Positions 37,817 through 48,362 of a DNA stretch of 64,000 bases are shown piece by piece. The first letter of the stretch is position 1. Each line of letters starts with the position of its first letter. The stretch comes from Camelus bactrianus (Eukaryota; Chordata; Mammalia; Artiodactyla; Camelidae), in assembly GCF_048773025.1 (NCBI RefSeq), contig NC_133552.1, positions 19,831,001-19,895,000 of the forward strand. Direction: 5' to 3'. The notes beneath the pieces are model-generated. The model was given only the letters and a program-made list of their open reading frames with translations, searched no databases and was not told the origin of the DNA. Made by a program: the position numbers and the translations under genes.

Positions 37817-37921
37817 CAGCCCCGGGTCGATGTCCGCGTCGGACCGCTTGGCGGGGGGCGGCGAGTACTCGGCGTAGCGCAGACCTTCGCCGGCCGGGGC
37901 GACGCCTCCACGGGCAGCCAT
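37817..37921 (-). CDS. DNAJC15: DNAJC15 exon 1, start codon and N-terminal region
   Basis: The ATG occupies 37921-37919, with G at -3 and G at +4 (strong Kozak context). 105 coding bases give 35 residues, beginning MAARGGVAPAGEGLRYAEYS and continuing PPPAKRSDADIDPGL. Human begins MAARGVIAPVGESLRYAEYL, so the start is secure. The donor is GTGAGT at 37816-37811, phase 0. This N-terminus is the intermembrane-space side of DNAJC15 and lacks a classic cleavable presequence, as in the family. The protein is one residue shorter than human around the exon 1/2 junction. The frame stays open past the donor only because the region is GC-rich. Confidence 0.96.
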
Positions 37922-38042
37922 GACACAGAGGCGCGCGAGCCGCTCGGAGCGCCGCGCTGCCTACGGGGCGCCGCAGGGACAAACTAGTCAGGGCGGCTCC
38001 GTTCGCGAGTTTTACCTGCGCTGCACCCGCTGCGCTGGTGGA

Positions 38043-38051
38043 GGGCGGGGC
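38043..38051 (+). promoter_or_regulatory. GC box (Sp1-type) upstream of DNAJC15
   Basis: GGGCGGGGC about 122 bp upstream of the DNAJC15 ATG, inside the CpG island. It is an exact GC-box match. Function is inferred. Confidence 0.5.
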
Positions 38052-38867
38052 CTCAGAGGAACTGGTTCTCACCTGGGCTCGGGGCAACTTGTGCAATCAA
38101 GGCCAAGTGTCAGGCTCCGAGCTGAAGCCCCTGGGTCCCGGAGGATTTTTGTTTGTTTGTTTCGGATTCACGGGTGTAAAGCCAACGTTGGGACTCCTGG
38201 GGCAATGAGTGGTGGGGCCTCGCTTCCTGATATTAGTTCTGACGTAGGTCTCATCTGATGCCCGACTAGGAGAGACTCAGAGTATAACTGCAGTGACTGA
38301 ATCTCCCTGATGTATATAACCCACAAGAGACTTTTTTTCCCCACCACCAACTACGGATCATACTTCTGTTCAATACCGCAATTCTCCCATTCATGAGGGC
38401 GATGAAGTAGCAATTTGCTTATTCCACCCCTTCCTGGCATATGAATGGCTATATTTAAGATGAAACTACAAAGAAGAAACTTGTCTCTCTCCACAAATGG
38501 TTTTGTGGTAGCTTGGATATAGAAAGACCCATTTTATTATTAATTTTTAAGTAAAGCCTTTTGGAGCAAAAATTAACCAACGAATGAAGGCAGTGTGGCG
38601 CTTGCCAACTCCTGTACCAACTTGGCAGCTCTTTTGCCCTTTACATCCATTGCAAAAGCAGCATACAAGAAGAGAGAGCTTTTTTTTTTTTTAAGTGTTG
38701 AGGATTATGCTAACTTACTAATTTAGTTAATGTTACTAGCAAGACCAAGATGTTAGGGCCTGGAGGAATTTACAATCCAGTAGGGAAGATAGCACTAACA
38801 TGGAGTGATTGTAATAAATTTATGCTGCATTGTACAGCAGTATAAAAAGGAGTGGACCAGGAGGATT

Positions 38868-39050
38868 GAAGAGATCTGAGTTCTGGTGTATCTTCTTTCA
38901 TTTTCTAGGCTTGTGTTCCTGAACATGCCTATTAACCTCACCAAATCTCTCCTTATCTGTGGAAGGGAAGTAACATTTATCTAACATTCTGACTCAGGGA
39001 AATTATAAGGATAAAACAGGGTGGAGGGGATATGGAAGCAGTTTGTACAA
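38868..39050 (+). repeat. MIR SINE fragment
   Basis: gagatctgagttctggtgta, cctattaacctcaccaaatc, tctccttatctgtgg. Diverged. Confidence 0.6.
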
Positions 39051-39114
39051 TGCATTTATGAAGAGAATTACCACCACAATGTGCTTGGCATTTATGCGAG
39101 GAAATGACCACTTT

Positions 39115-39245
39115 AAAAAAAAATTATTTATGGGGGAAGGGGGGAGGTTGGTTTATTTATTTGTTTTAATGGAGGTGCTGGGGATAGAACTCAGGACCTT
39201 GTGCATACTAAGCACACGCTCTACCACTGAGCTATACCCTCCCCC
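39115..39245 (-). mobile_element. Camelid tRNA-derived SINE (vic-1 type)
   Basis: Reverse SINE with tail motif ggggggaggttggtttattt, reverse B box and A box, ending ctgagctataccctccccc. Target-site duplication AGGAAATGACCACTTT (39099-39114) and AGGAAATGGCCACTTT (39246-39261), 16 bp with one mismatch. Confidence 0.93.
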
Positions 39246-39539
39246 AGGAAATGGCCACTTTTAACTAGGGTCATCAGAGAAGGGTTGATGGAGACTTAAA
39301 CACTGAGATGATCAGAAAAGAATGGGTAAGACGTTTTTAGATGAATGAGGAAGAGGGCTGGAAATTTCAGCTGGAAACAAACACAAAGAAATTAAAAAGG
39401 TGGCATGTAGAACTGTGTAAAAAAAAAAAAAGCCAAGACTTCAGAAACATGACCTTATGACAGAATTAATTTTCATTAGTCTGATTCATAAGTATCAAGG
39501 ACACTGGTGAACTAAGTAAATGAATTGGATTGGGACCCA

Positions 39540-39670
39540 CAGGTCATTCATTCATTCATTCACCCAGTCATATATCCAATAAATATGTATTAAGCATCTG
39601 TTGGGTATCAGATACTCTACAATTCGTTGAGTATACAGTGTCAAGAAAACAAATAAGTTCGCTGATTCCT
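39540..39670 (-). repeat. L2 3' tail fragment
   Basis: The reverse tail gtcattcattcattcattca is followed by ttaagcatctgttgggtatc. Old. Confidence 0.6.
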
Positions 39671-40385
39671 TGGAGTACACGGACTGTGAGAGGGTTACAG
39701 TCCTCCCCAGTGGCTGGGCCCTCGCAGTCACAGGCTGCCAGCCTGGAGCCAAGGAGCAAGTAAAGCATGAACGAGGTCAGCCGAAGCTCCTCTCAGCTGC
39801 TGGCCCTGCTCGAGAACTGGAGGGAAGCTTCCAGTGCAGAAGTCAGGAAAAGAGGAGAAAGAAGAATTGGGCAAAAGAATAGCTTGGTGGAGGGGAAGTG
39901 GGCTCAGCAGGGACACACCTCGGCTCAGACCCCTACCCACTGAGAGCAGACTGCTGACTGCTTCTAGACTTGCCCCAGTTCCCCTGATGCCTTGGGCATC
40001 TCCTCCTACAGCAACAGCTGGATGTAAAGAAAAATCTTCCAGAAAGACTACTCAGTTCTCAAACTTTGGTTCTTTGCTAAGGTCACCCTCATCAGCACAC
40101 GCACACACACAAAAAGGATGGAAAAAAGAACAAGTAAGTCCTCTGTCTTCTCAAAGGGATCTCTTCCTAATCTAGCAAAACTCACTTCCCTAGCTTCCCT
40201 GAGAATGAAGAGGAATCCTTGGGCTTTGGAAGCCCAAATGGGGAGACATATTAAATTTTTATTGGCCTGTTTTTATTAGTTACATCACTTCAGAGATAGG
40301 TAATTTATGTTCAATAGACTTCCTAAAAGAAAAGCAGATATTGGTAATACATCTTAGAAATACCTCAGGAAAAAAATGTTTTAAA
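39671..40385. other. Unassigned intergenic sequence
   Basis: GC-richer block at about 39.67-40.05 kb with overlapping open frames of 70-113 codons on both strands. No recognisable product and no clear repeat family. Confidence 0.4.
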
Positions 40386-40480
40386 ACATCCTGGGTTCAA
40401 TCCCTAGTACCTCCTTTAAACAAACAAACAAATAAACAAACAAACCTAATTAACACCCTCCCCCCCAAAAAAAGACATTT
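40386..40480 (+). mobile_element. Camelid tRNA-derived SINE, 5'-truncated
   Basis: Begins inside the B box (cctgggttcaatccctagta) and keeps the (CAAA)n tail and the cctaattaacaccctccccc motif. The A box half is absent. Confidence 0.85.
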
Positions 40481-40499
40481 GGCAAGGAAAAAAAAAAGT

Positions 40500-40645
40500 T
40501 GACCTTCCTGTGCCTCGGTTTTCATCACTAAAGTGGGAGATGGTAATAGCACCTCCCGTGTGAGAATTACATGAATTAACTCTTGCAAAGCTCTTAGAAT
40601 ATTGCCAGATACCTAGAAAGTTCTCAAAAAGCGTTAGTTACTATT
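40500..40645 (+). repeat. MIR 3' part
   Basis: ttcctgtgcctcggttttca, cactaaagtgggagatgg, tgaattaactcttgcaaagc, with a clear MIR tail. Confidence 0.75.
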
Positions 40646-40964
40646 TTTCTTATATCAGCACTTTCAGCTGTTTGTTTCCTACAAGGAAACATTTTCTTCC
40701 TCCTGCCCCCACCCTGACTGTTGTGTTTGATTTCCATGTGGTTGTCTTGTCTTTGAAATGATAAAATTTGATTAGACATCACACAGCGATAAAGTGAGTG
40801 TGGGAGGAAAAGGAGTTGTTTTTACAGAAATGAAATTAAATGCTTTGGAAAAACCTTCTAAAAGCAGGTTACAAAAAAAAAAAAAGAAAGAAAGAAAGCT
40901 GTCAAATTGGCAGACTTAAGAGAATTACAAAAATTGATTGTAACTCTACACTCAGTTTGCTTTT

Positions 40965-41100
40965 TGGGAGGGAGGGTAATTAGGTGCTATTTATTTATTT
41001 AAATCTTTTTTTTTTTTTTTTAAATGGAGGTACTGGGGATTGAACCCAGGACGTCATGCATGCTAGGCACACACTCTACCCTAGAACTATACCTTCCCTC
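40965..41100 (-). mobile_element. Camelid tRNA-derived SINE (vic-1 type)
   Basis: Reverse SINE with tail motif ggagggagggtaattaggtg, T-run, reverse B box (attgaacccaggac) and A box. Exact 14-bp target-site duplication CTCAGTTTGCTTTT at 40951-40964 and 41101-41114. Confidence 0.94.
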
Positions 41101-41749
41101 CTCAGTTTGCTTTTAAAATGTCTTGTTCCCCCTTTATTTTAGCAAACCCAAATTAGTAATCATAGAGGATAGATGATCAATATGGAAGAAACTGAGGCAA
41201 AACTGAATCAGAGGACTGACACCCAAGTAAGAGCCTTTGGCGCTGTAGATAAACAGAGTACATCATGAACAAACAGACTGGATACATTGTATGTCTGTTG
41301 TATTAACATTTCAAAGGTGGTGGGGGAGGGTGTTATTAGAAAAAAAGTCTAAAAAAGCTCATTAAGGGAAATGATAAATAAAAAAGTTGTGAAACTGATT
41401 TATAAGTGATGTTTAAAAAAATAATGTTTAAAATATGTATCATTACTGTTATGATCCAGATTTAATTCGTTTTTCAATGAATCCACCAACCACCATGCCG
41501 GTCTGGTCAGAAAAGAGGCCTGTACTGTGACAAAGTGCAGTGGGCGCAAAGGAGAGGGGGCCAGAAGAGACCCAGGCAGGAAGTTGGAGAAGCCAGTGCT
41601 CAAGCTGGCCATGGAAGGGTGAATACCAGTTTGCTGGATTGGTTAAGAATGAAGCAGGATTGGGGAAGGAGGTAGGAGACAGCATGGTCAATGAACAGTA
41701 CTGCAAATCATTGAGTTTTGCTAAACTTTAAATACAAAGAAGACAACGA
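41101..41749. other. Unassigned intergenic sequence
   Basis: Nothing recognised on either strand. Confidence 0.4.
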
Positions 41750-42025
41750 AGATGGGTAAGGGTGGACAGACAACCAGACAAAGGCCAGATAGTGAGCAGC
41801 TTTATTTAATAAGAAAAGGCACTTAGAATTTCTCTTATAGGTGAAGGCAAGACATCAAAAAATGTCAAATGTGGGGGTGACATGATCAGATCTACATGCT
41901 AGGAAGATCGTTCTGTTAGTGATGCAGGATCAATGGGCCAAAACTAGAGGGGGGACATCAACAAGAAAGTTACTGCAACAGCCTGAGTAAGAGATGTTTA
42001 GGCTTGAACCAGGACAGTGGCAGGG
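41750..42025 (-). repeat. L2 LINE fragment
   Basis: Reverse L2 ORF2 end: ggtgacatgatcagatctac, gatcgttctgttagtgatgc, ttactgcaacagcctgagta. Old. Confidence 0.7.
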
Positions 42026-43449
42026 ACATTGTACTGGGTGGTGCATAAACTCTATTGGCTTCCTTCCTACATTCTATCCCTCTTGGCCCCACCCAACAAA
42101 GACCAACAAGGATTGATTCTGTCCTCTACTCTCAGGGTGGGCCCACCACTCTAGCCATGGTGCTTGTTTCAGGGATGGGCACGTAGCCCTTCTGGGACAC
42201 TGGGATTATGGGAGAGGTTTGCTGAGTGCTTCAGGGAAAGAAGCTTCTTCTCTGTTGGGCTGGACATGAGCAGAGAAGTGTGAAGCCTTAATAGTGGTTG
42301 GCAATCATTTGACAACCATGAGCTCGAGTGACCAGTAATTTATCATCCATTTGGATTTTATCGTCAATCAGATGATTAGGTTTTTAAAAAGACTGTTTGT
42401 CACTCTGTGATTCACTTGGATATTTGCAAAAATGTTCATCCTTTGGGACTTAGGTAGGATGACAATGAAATGCTCTGCCTTAATGATACTCACTGAGCCA
42501 TCTGTGACAAGGAAATACAGCTGAAGAGTGATTTCAGGACTATATGCCTCATCCTACAGAAGATTTTAAAAACAAAGAAGTGAATCTGAAGGAAGTCACC
42601 CGGGGATAAGCCAAACCAAATCGTGTTTTCATTTTTTTTAAATTGTTTTTTTTTAATGTGTTTTCATTTTTTTAACTTCAACATGCCTTTGCAGTTGACT
42701 GACTGCCAATAACTGGAAAGCTGGGTTTGGCTTAAGTCAAAGGCAGTAAAATAAGTGCCCTTCATGGAGGTGTCCAGTGTCTAAACGTGGAAAATGGGTA
42801 TCAGTGTCCTGTAGATTTGTCTAATGGTCACCGAGGGCAGCATCTGCTGCTCAGGTGCCAGCGAGAGATAATTCCATGAAAGGAAATCTGGCACCAGTAC
42901 CCATATGTTATTTTCTGGATCCAATTTACATTTTGTGCTTTTGCCTAACTGAGCCAAAACAGCATACGCCGTGCCAAACCCGGTTTTCTGATTATTTTCA
43001 GGCTGATTGAATCTGGCGTATGACATGGTTTTATCTAATTAACCCACATGTGGTACAAAACAAAACAAATTTGAAATGGAAAGCTCTTTCTGCCTCTATT
43101 GAAAGACTGAGGTGAATATATAATTATTTTGTCCTCCTCTTTCAGCCAAGTTCACAGTTGAAAGAGGAGGTCTTTTATCTACTCAGTAGCAAAACAAATT
43201 CTTCTCTGTCTTACCTGCCTATTTTCATTACAATTTATTGTGTTTTACACTTTCCCAAATCCAGCCCTTCCTTTGTCTCTCTCAGTCCCCAAAGGAGGAG
43301 AAATGTATGGAAGATACGTTCCCAACTGTGGTATGATAAGAAATGTATTTGATCTTTGTCCCTAGTTCCTGGCACAAAGGTTTTTAAACCGTTGGAATTT
43401 CCAGCTATAAGGGCCTTTTGCTATTTCTAAGGAGCTCCTTCTGAGCACA

Positions 43450-44835
43450 TCTTGTTGTTGGCATTTTGGTGCATTTTAGGGTGGGTCCCCTCTGTGGCCT
43501 CAGTCTGCATGCAGATGGTCCAAGTGATTAGAAAGTTGGAACATTCCGCTCCCCTCCCCCTCCCTGCTACTTCTGGGGATGAGAAGGGGGCAGGCTGCAG
43601 ATTAAGCTCTGTAAAAACTCTTGAACAAGGAGATTTGATGAGTTTCCAGATTGGTGAACTCAGCCACAAGCCTGGAGGGTGGTGCCCCGCTAGTTCCCAG
43701 GTGACAGAAGCTCCTGAACTTGAGACTATTCCAAACCTCACCCTGATACAGGAAAAACATGTGACGTGTGAGGAAGTCCATGTCCCAAGTCTTGGTTAAG
43801 TCCCTGGGACGTGCCCCACCAAGTGTGGGTCCTTGGGTTCAAGTCGGAAAGAATTCAAGAGCGAGCTACAGTTGAGTAAAGGTAGATTTAGTTAGAGAGA
43901 TACATGCAGCATAGAGTGTAGGCTGTTTCAGAAGGTGAGAGAAAGGCCACGAGGTGTGGGGGTTGGATGCTCAGACTGAAGTAGAAGTAGGTACACACTC
44001 CATAGACAGAGTGTGGGCTGTCTCCGAAGATGAGGGAGGGAGAGAGGTGGTGAGGGGCAGTGTTGCCAGTTTTTATGAGCTTGGAAGCTTCACATGCCAA
44101 CAAGTGGGAGGACTATTCCAACTACCTCGGGGAAGAGTCTGGGTTTCCCAGGAGTTGGGCCAGTGCCCACTCTTTGACCTTTTATGACTAGCCTTGGGAC
44201 TGTCATGGTGCCTGTGGGCAAGTTATTCACCATACTAACATATTACAATGGCTGTATATTGAAGCTCAAGGTCACTGCAAGTCAAATCTCCCTCCATCTT
44301 GAGCCTCAATGCCTACTGGGGGTTGAATCTTCCACCATTTTGGTGTTAATTGCTGTGTCATTCTTTGAATGGCTGTGCCCTGCCCCCTTCCCTCCTGTCT
44401 CAACCCTATTACCTCTTCATCTGGGTGTTTTTCGGTATCCTTTATAATACCCTCTATAATAAAGTGGTAAATGTAAGTAACTGTTTCTTTGAGTTCTGTG
44501 GGTCTCTCTAGCAAATTAAGCAAACCCATGGAGGGGGTTGTGAGAAGCCCCAGTTTATAGCCAATCGGTCAGAAGCACAGGTCACCTGAACTTGCAGTTG
44601 GCATCTGGGGAGATGGGGGTACAGTCTGTGGGACTGAGCCCTTAACCTGCGAGATCTGATGCTATCTCCGGGTAGTGTCAGAATTGAATTAAATTGTAGG
44701 ACACCCAGCTGGTGTCACAGAATTGCTTGGTGTGAAAAAATCCTGCTCTCTTTCGGTCTGCACACATGCACACACACAGACATATACACATTTGGTGACC
44801 AGAAGTGTCAGAAGTGAAGCGTTCCGTATGAACAA
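43450..44835 (+). repeat. Old LTR (MER21-like), split by a younger LTR
   Basis: Fossil LTR in two blocks, about 43450-43745 and about 44405-44835, reading on across the gap. The right block ends in a stretch (gggactgagcccttaacctg, gggtagtgtcagaattgaat) repeated in reverse at 63425-64000. Family name from memory and uncertain; the element is old and broken. Confidence 0.6.
43800..44310 (-). repeat. LTR (class I type) nested in the older LTR
   Basis: Minus-oriented LTR fossil, recognised by a U5-like end (cctgggacgtgccccaccaa, gaaagaattcaagagcgagc). It sits in the gap of the older LTR, so it arrived later. Ends approximate; solitary. Confidence 0.5.
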
Positions 44836-44939
44836 AGAAGAACAAAGAGCGTTGCTCACCACTAGTTCTACGAAGTTCTAGAAGGGTTAAGTTGTAACCC
44901 ACTGCACTCGCTGAGGGACAGTGCGCTGAAAGGAAATTA

Positions 44940-45310
44940 AGACTATATAACAGGATGAAGCCCTCTGTGCTTTGGACAAGCAGGCATCTTAGATAGTTAG
45001 ATGCATATCTCAGGAAGAATTTTAATGACCTCAGGCTCTTGCATTTTCCCATACACAGAAAAGCATTAAAATCATTAACTTGAGATGTTTGTTCTTTGTA
45101 ATTAGCAGTAATCTGTTACCTAGGTATATGCTTGATTGCACATATTTCCTAGCCAAAACATCATATATAAAGTGACTTCTCCCCCACCTCTTTGGAGCGG
45201 TTTCCTCAGAGCTAACTAACAGTGGCTGTCTTCTGGGCTCTAGTCCTCAGCAGGACCTTGAATAAAACTTGATGAAATAAAATTCATGTTTTAGAACAAG
45301 ACAAGAAAAA
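44940..45310 (+). repeat. Solitary LTR, fossil (copy A)
   Basis: LTR-like end with agaaaagcattaaaatc, acttgagatgtttgttcttt, cccccacctctttggagcgg, a polyadenylation-like signal and a U5-like tail. The same family appears at 47060-47545. Start approximate. Confidence 0.55.
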
Positions 45311-45319
45311 TTTAAACAT

Positions 45320-45715
45320 AAAATTTGAGCCTCCTCCTTCCCCTTTAGTGAGTCTTGTGCATCTACATTCACTAAATCTCCTTAGGAGATAACATTTCCT
45401 TTGTATCTCATCGACGGTCACAACTTTTTAGGAGACAGCTTCCTTCTTAATCTTGTGAGGGGCCACAAGGACCCTTGACCCACTAATCACTTTTCACATG
45501 TAGATCCGGATTGTGTAAACTGTCAATAATATGTCATTATATCCCTTTGTCTCAAAAACTTATATAACTGTGTTTTGACCTCTAACTGGTGGGAAAGTCC
45601 TCAGAGCTCTCTGAAAGACTGTCTCCATGGTTACAATCCCCAGGTTGCCTCAAATAAAACATTTGGTGTTCTTTCTTAGATTGACTATTGATTAATTTTT
45701 TTCATTAACAAACTC
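45320..45715 (+). repeat. Solitary LTR, fossil (related family)
   Basis: LTR-like block ending in ctctctgaaagactgtctcc, aataaaac and ttcattaaca. Its 3' part resembles copy A but is distinct. Ends approximate. Confidence 0.45.
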
Positions 45716-45824
45716 AAACTCACAACTGTTCTGTTGTTTGTCTTTCTGTAAGTCAACATGTGTGAGCGGTAAAGGAGAAACACACAGGAGTGTTTTTTCC
45801 TTTATACTAATAAACACATGAGCT

Positions 45825-46349
45825 TGTAGGGGAGCAGAATTACTCTCCCCACCAAATATGTCTCATGGCGTATTAATTATCTTAAGCTGATTATTTTCTA
45901 AGAAAGAGCAGACTGGGAAGAACTCTAAAAACCGACTAGGTGGTACTCGTTTGTAAGAGATGCTTACATTTGTAAAGGAAATCTCCATTTGAAAGGGTGT
46001 TTCCCTCTGTTCCAGAAGATGATCAAATCTCCAGAAGCTCTTATTAGTGAGGAAAGAAATGACAAATCTGCATCACAATCACCTTTATTTGCTGTGCTTT
46101 TCCTGGCAACTTCCCACAACTGACTCTCCCCACCCTTTACATCCTCTTTCATCTTTACCTAAGGATGATATTTAAGGTGAGGACTTTGGTCATTTTGACA
46201 AGTTACTCATTTTTTCTGGATGTCTCCCATGTATATATGTTATTAAACCTTGTTTGATAGTCTCCTATTAGTCTATTTCAGGTCAATTTAATTCTTAGAT
46301 CAGCCAGAAGAACTTAGAAAGATAGAGGAAAATTTTTTCCTCCCCATCA
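45825..46349 (+). repeat. Solitary LTR, class I type, fossil
   Basis: Block from tgtaggggagcagaattac to cctccccatca, with TG...CA ends. Internal marks: agcagactgggaagaactc, ctccagaagctcttattag, gtcaatttaattcttagatc. About 525 bp. The family resembles an ancient mammalian ERV1 LTR that I could not name with certainty. Confidence 0.55.
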
Positions 46350-47028
46350 GGCTGTTGGTTTAAAAAAAATCTTAAAACTGGATAAGAGAGTCTACCATAT
46401 TTTGAAGAAGAATGTTAAGCAAAGTAGAAGTTCAACTATCAATCTAGGGTTGTAATTCTCTCATCCTTGTTATATCATGAAATAGTGGTCTGCAAGCAGG
46501 CATCATATTCCTCACCAAGAATTGCGTCAGAATGCCTCACACATGGTGAGCACAGTGGTATTCAGTACTGTTTTGTGTTGACGGCAGCAATAACATTGGT
46601 AGAGCAGGAAGTGGTACATAGCCACCATTTTTAAAGAGAGAACTAGTCTCTAAAATGATGCTAAAAAATAAAATGTACATTAAACAAATCCTCTAGATTT
46701 GGGGGGGATATGCCAGGGGTAACTTGGTTGGCATGGCCACCATGGAAGGTGGGGTCTGGGTTTAGTGCGTGCGATGGGGTCAGGGGTGACAGGAACTCAG
46801 CCAGTGCAACCCCTGTGTGCTGTGAGGCTGAAGAGATGACCCACACGGTAAGGAGTCCTGTGAACATATGAGGAGACTGAGCAAATAAGTACATGCTTTA
46901 AAGATAAGGGAAATCCGGTCATTCATTTCTGAAGGGATCTGAAAAAGGGAAGATTAGAAAATCCCTGTGGTATTTTGATTGAAAGTAGTGTAAACCCATA
47001 GTTTTATATTTATATCATTGTCTATCTG
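46350..47028. other. Unassigned sequence between LTR fossils
   Basis: Nothing recognised on either strand. Confidence 0.4.
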
Positions 47029-47845
47029 TGTTAGTTCCCTATTGCGGCTGTGAACGAAAAATACTGCAAACCATAAATCATATCAGTAAACAAAGAATGC
47101 TGAAACCATCAGGTCATCAGCGGCTGCTGTCACCCCTCAGTGAAGACAAGCCTGCAGCCTGGCCTCTGCAGCCACTCACAGTGGTGCACCCTGAGGGGAC
47201 TCAGAATAAGAAGGGACTGGATGCTGGCCCTAGATAGCTGTCAAAGGAACGAATTCAATGGGCCCAAATGTTTGCTTCCTCCCATACATAGAAAAGCGCT
47301 AAATCCTTTAACTTGAGATGCCTGGTTTTCTTTAGTTAACAAGCAATCTTTTAATGTTCCAACTGTCTGGTCTTTGTTGTAAAGCTCCTATATATCCTAG
47401 ATCCTCCCCTACCTCTTCAGAGCAGTCCCTCAGAGCATCTGAGAGGCTGTCATCCCAGGCTCGAAGGGGTTCAAGTCCTCAGAAATGTCCGCCAAATAAA
47501 ACGTAACCCTCAATTTTAGGCTGTCAGTTTATTTCAGTCAACACTGCTGTAACGAATTACCACAAACTGAGTGGCTTAAAACACCTACTTATCAGCTCAC
47601 AGTTCTGTAGGTCAGAAATCCAAGCGGGCTTGGCTGGGCTCTCTGCTCAGGGTATCACAAGACCAAAATCAAAATGTCATCAGGCTGGGCTACTATCCAG
47701 GCTCTGGGAAAGACTCTGCCTCATTCAGGTTGTTGGCAGAATTTGGTTCCTTGCAGTTGTAGGACTGAGGTTCCTGTGTCCTTTCTGGCTGTCAGCCGGG
47801 GCCATCCTCAGCTGTTGAGACTACCTGCATCCTTCAACATGTCGT
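47029..47845 (-). repeat. MaLR LTR, fossil, split by another LTR
   Basis: Minus-oriented MLT1/MST-group LTR: ttagttccctattgcggctg at 47030, resumed at about 47548 (ctgctgtaacgaattaccac, aaactgagtggcttaaaaca, ctcacagttctgtaggtcag). The gap is filled by the LTR at 47060-47545. Old. Confidence 0.6.
47060..47545 (+). repeat. Solitary LTR, fossil (copy B), nested in the MaLR LTR
   Basis: Same family as 44940-45310 (agaaaagcgctaaatccttt, aacttgagatgcctgg, cctcttcagagcagtccctc), ending tttatttcagtcaaca. The start is uncertain. It lies inside an older MaLR LTR. Confidence 0.55.
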
Positions 47846-47846
47846 G

Positions 47847-48175
47847 CTGTTACCGAACAAAAGTTTGTGTGCCTGACACACAGTGAGGCCAAACAAACCG
47901 AAACATCAGAGTTTGGAGCAGAGAAAGTTTGATTGCAGGGGTGAGCAAGGAGGACAGGATGGCTTCTGCCCAAGAAAACCCTAAATTCCCCAATTGTTTT
48001 TGGAGCAAAGTTTTTACAGGCAAAATTTGTGGTCAGAGCTGCAGGGCATGTAACTTTCTTCTGATTGGCTGGAGGTGAGGTAACAGGGCGGTGCTCCAGG
48101 AATCTTGTGCACCTGGGTGGGGGCCTTAGCGCTTGCAGAAGAACTCAAAGAAAATCGATTCCACAGAACCCCTCA
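47847..48175 (-). repeat. Solitary LTR, class I type, fossil
   Basis: On the minus strand it reads as an LTR with gctccaaactctgatgtttc, ggtttgtttggcctcactgt and a terminal ttcggtaaca. The far end is approximate. Confidence 0.5.
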
Positions 48176-48234
48176 GCCCAATCCACCAAGTGATGCTGCA
48201 ACGAGAAGTCTGTAAGTCAGAAAAGGCTCTCACC

Positions 48235-48362
48235 TAGTGATGCTGGAGTCCTAACCTTGGGCTTCCAGCCTCCAGAACTGTGCACAATAAGTTTCTGATG
48301 TTTATAAGCCACCGGGTCTGTGGTATGTTGTTATAGCAACCCAAACGGGCTAAGACAGTATC
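48235..48362 (+). repeat. MaLR LTR 3' end, fossil
   Basis: cttccagcctccagaactgt, gtttctgatgtttataagcc, accgggtctgtggtatgttg, then ggctaagaca: the end of an MST/MLT1-type LTR. Confidence 0.75.

Larger units (their letters stand above)
1..38050 (-). other. DNAJC15: DNAJC15 gene (partial; exons 1-5 of about 6)
   Basis: The gene runs right to left from a CpG-island promoter near 38 kb to beyond base 1. Five coding exons were found by matching conceptual translations to remembered human DNAJC15 (150 residues). Joined, they give residues 1-127: an N-terminal soluble part, one transmembrane helix, a linker and the J domain up to and beyond its HPD triad. Introns within the window are about 19.9, 2.6, 9.0 and 6.0 kb (introns 1 to 4). 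Intron 5 begins at base 43, and the last coding exon (about 22 residues and the stop) is outside. Every junction is GT/AG and phases fit, so this is the real gene and not a processed copy. The introns hold only repeats and unique sequence that I could not assign. Confidence 0.96.
37640..38110 (-). promoter_or_regulatory. DNAJC15: CpG island and promoter of DNAJC15
   Basis: A sharp rise in GC and in unmethylated-looking CpG density against the AT-rich surroundings, covering exon 1, the 5' UTR and the upstream region. No TATA box is placed, as expected for a CpG-island promoter. It is known that the human DNAJC15 island is silenced by methylation in some tumours. The transcription start cannot be fixed by eye; it should lie in about 37.93-38.06 kb. 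Confidence 0.85.

Noticed and set aside
37617-38096. Open frames of 110-160 codons on both strands in the DNAJC15 CpG island
   Set aside because: GC-rich sequence rarely gives stops. Only the first 35 codons from 37921 (-) match DNAJC15; the rest crosses a GTGAGT donor or has no similarity.
43452-43799. 115-codon plus-strand frame and its opposite
   Set aside because: They lie in an LTR fossil and match no viral or host protein.
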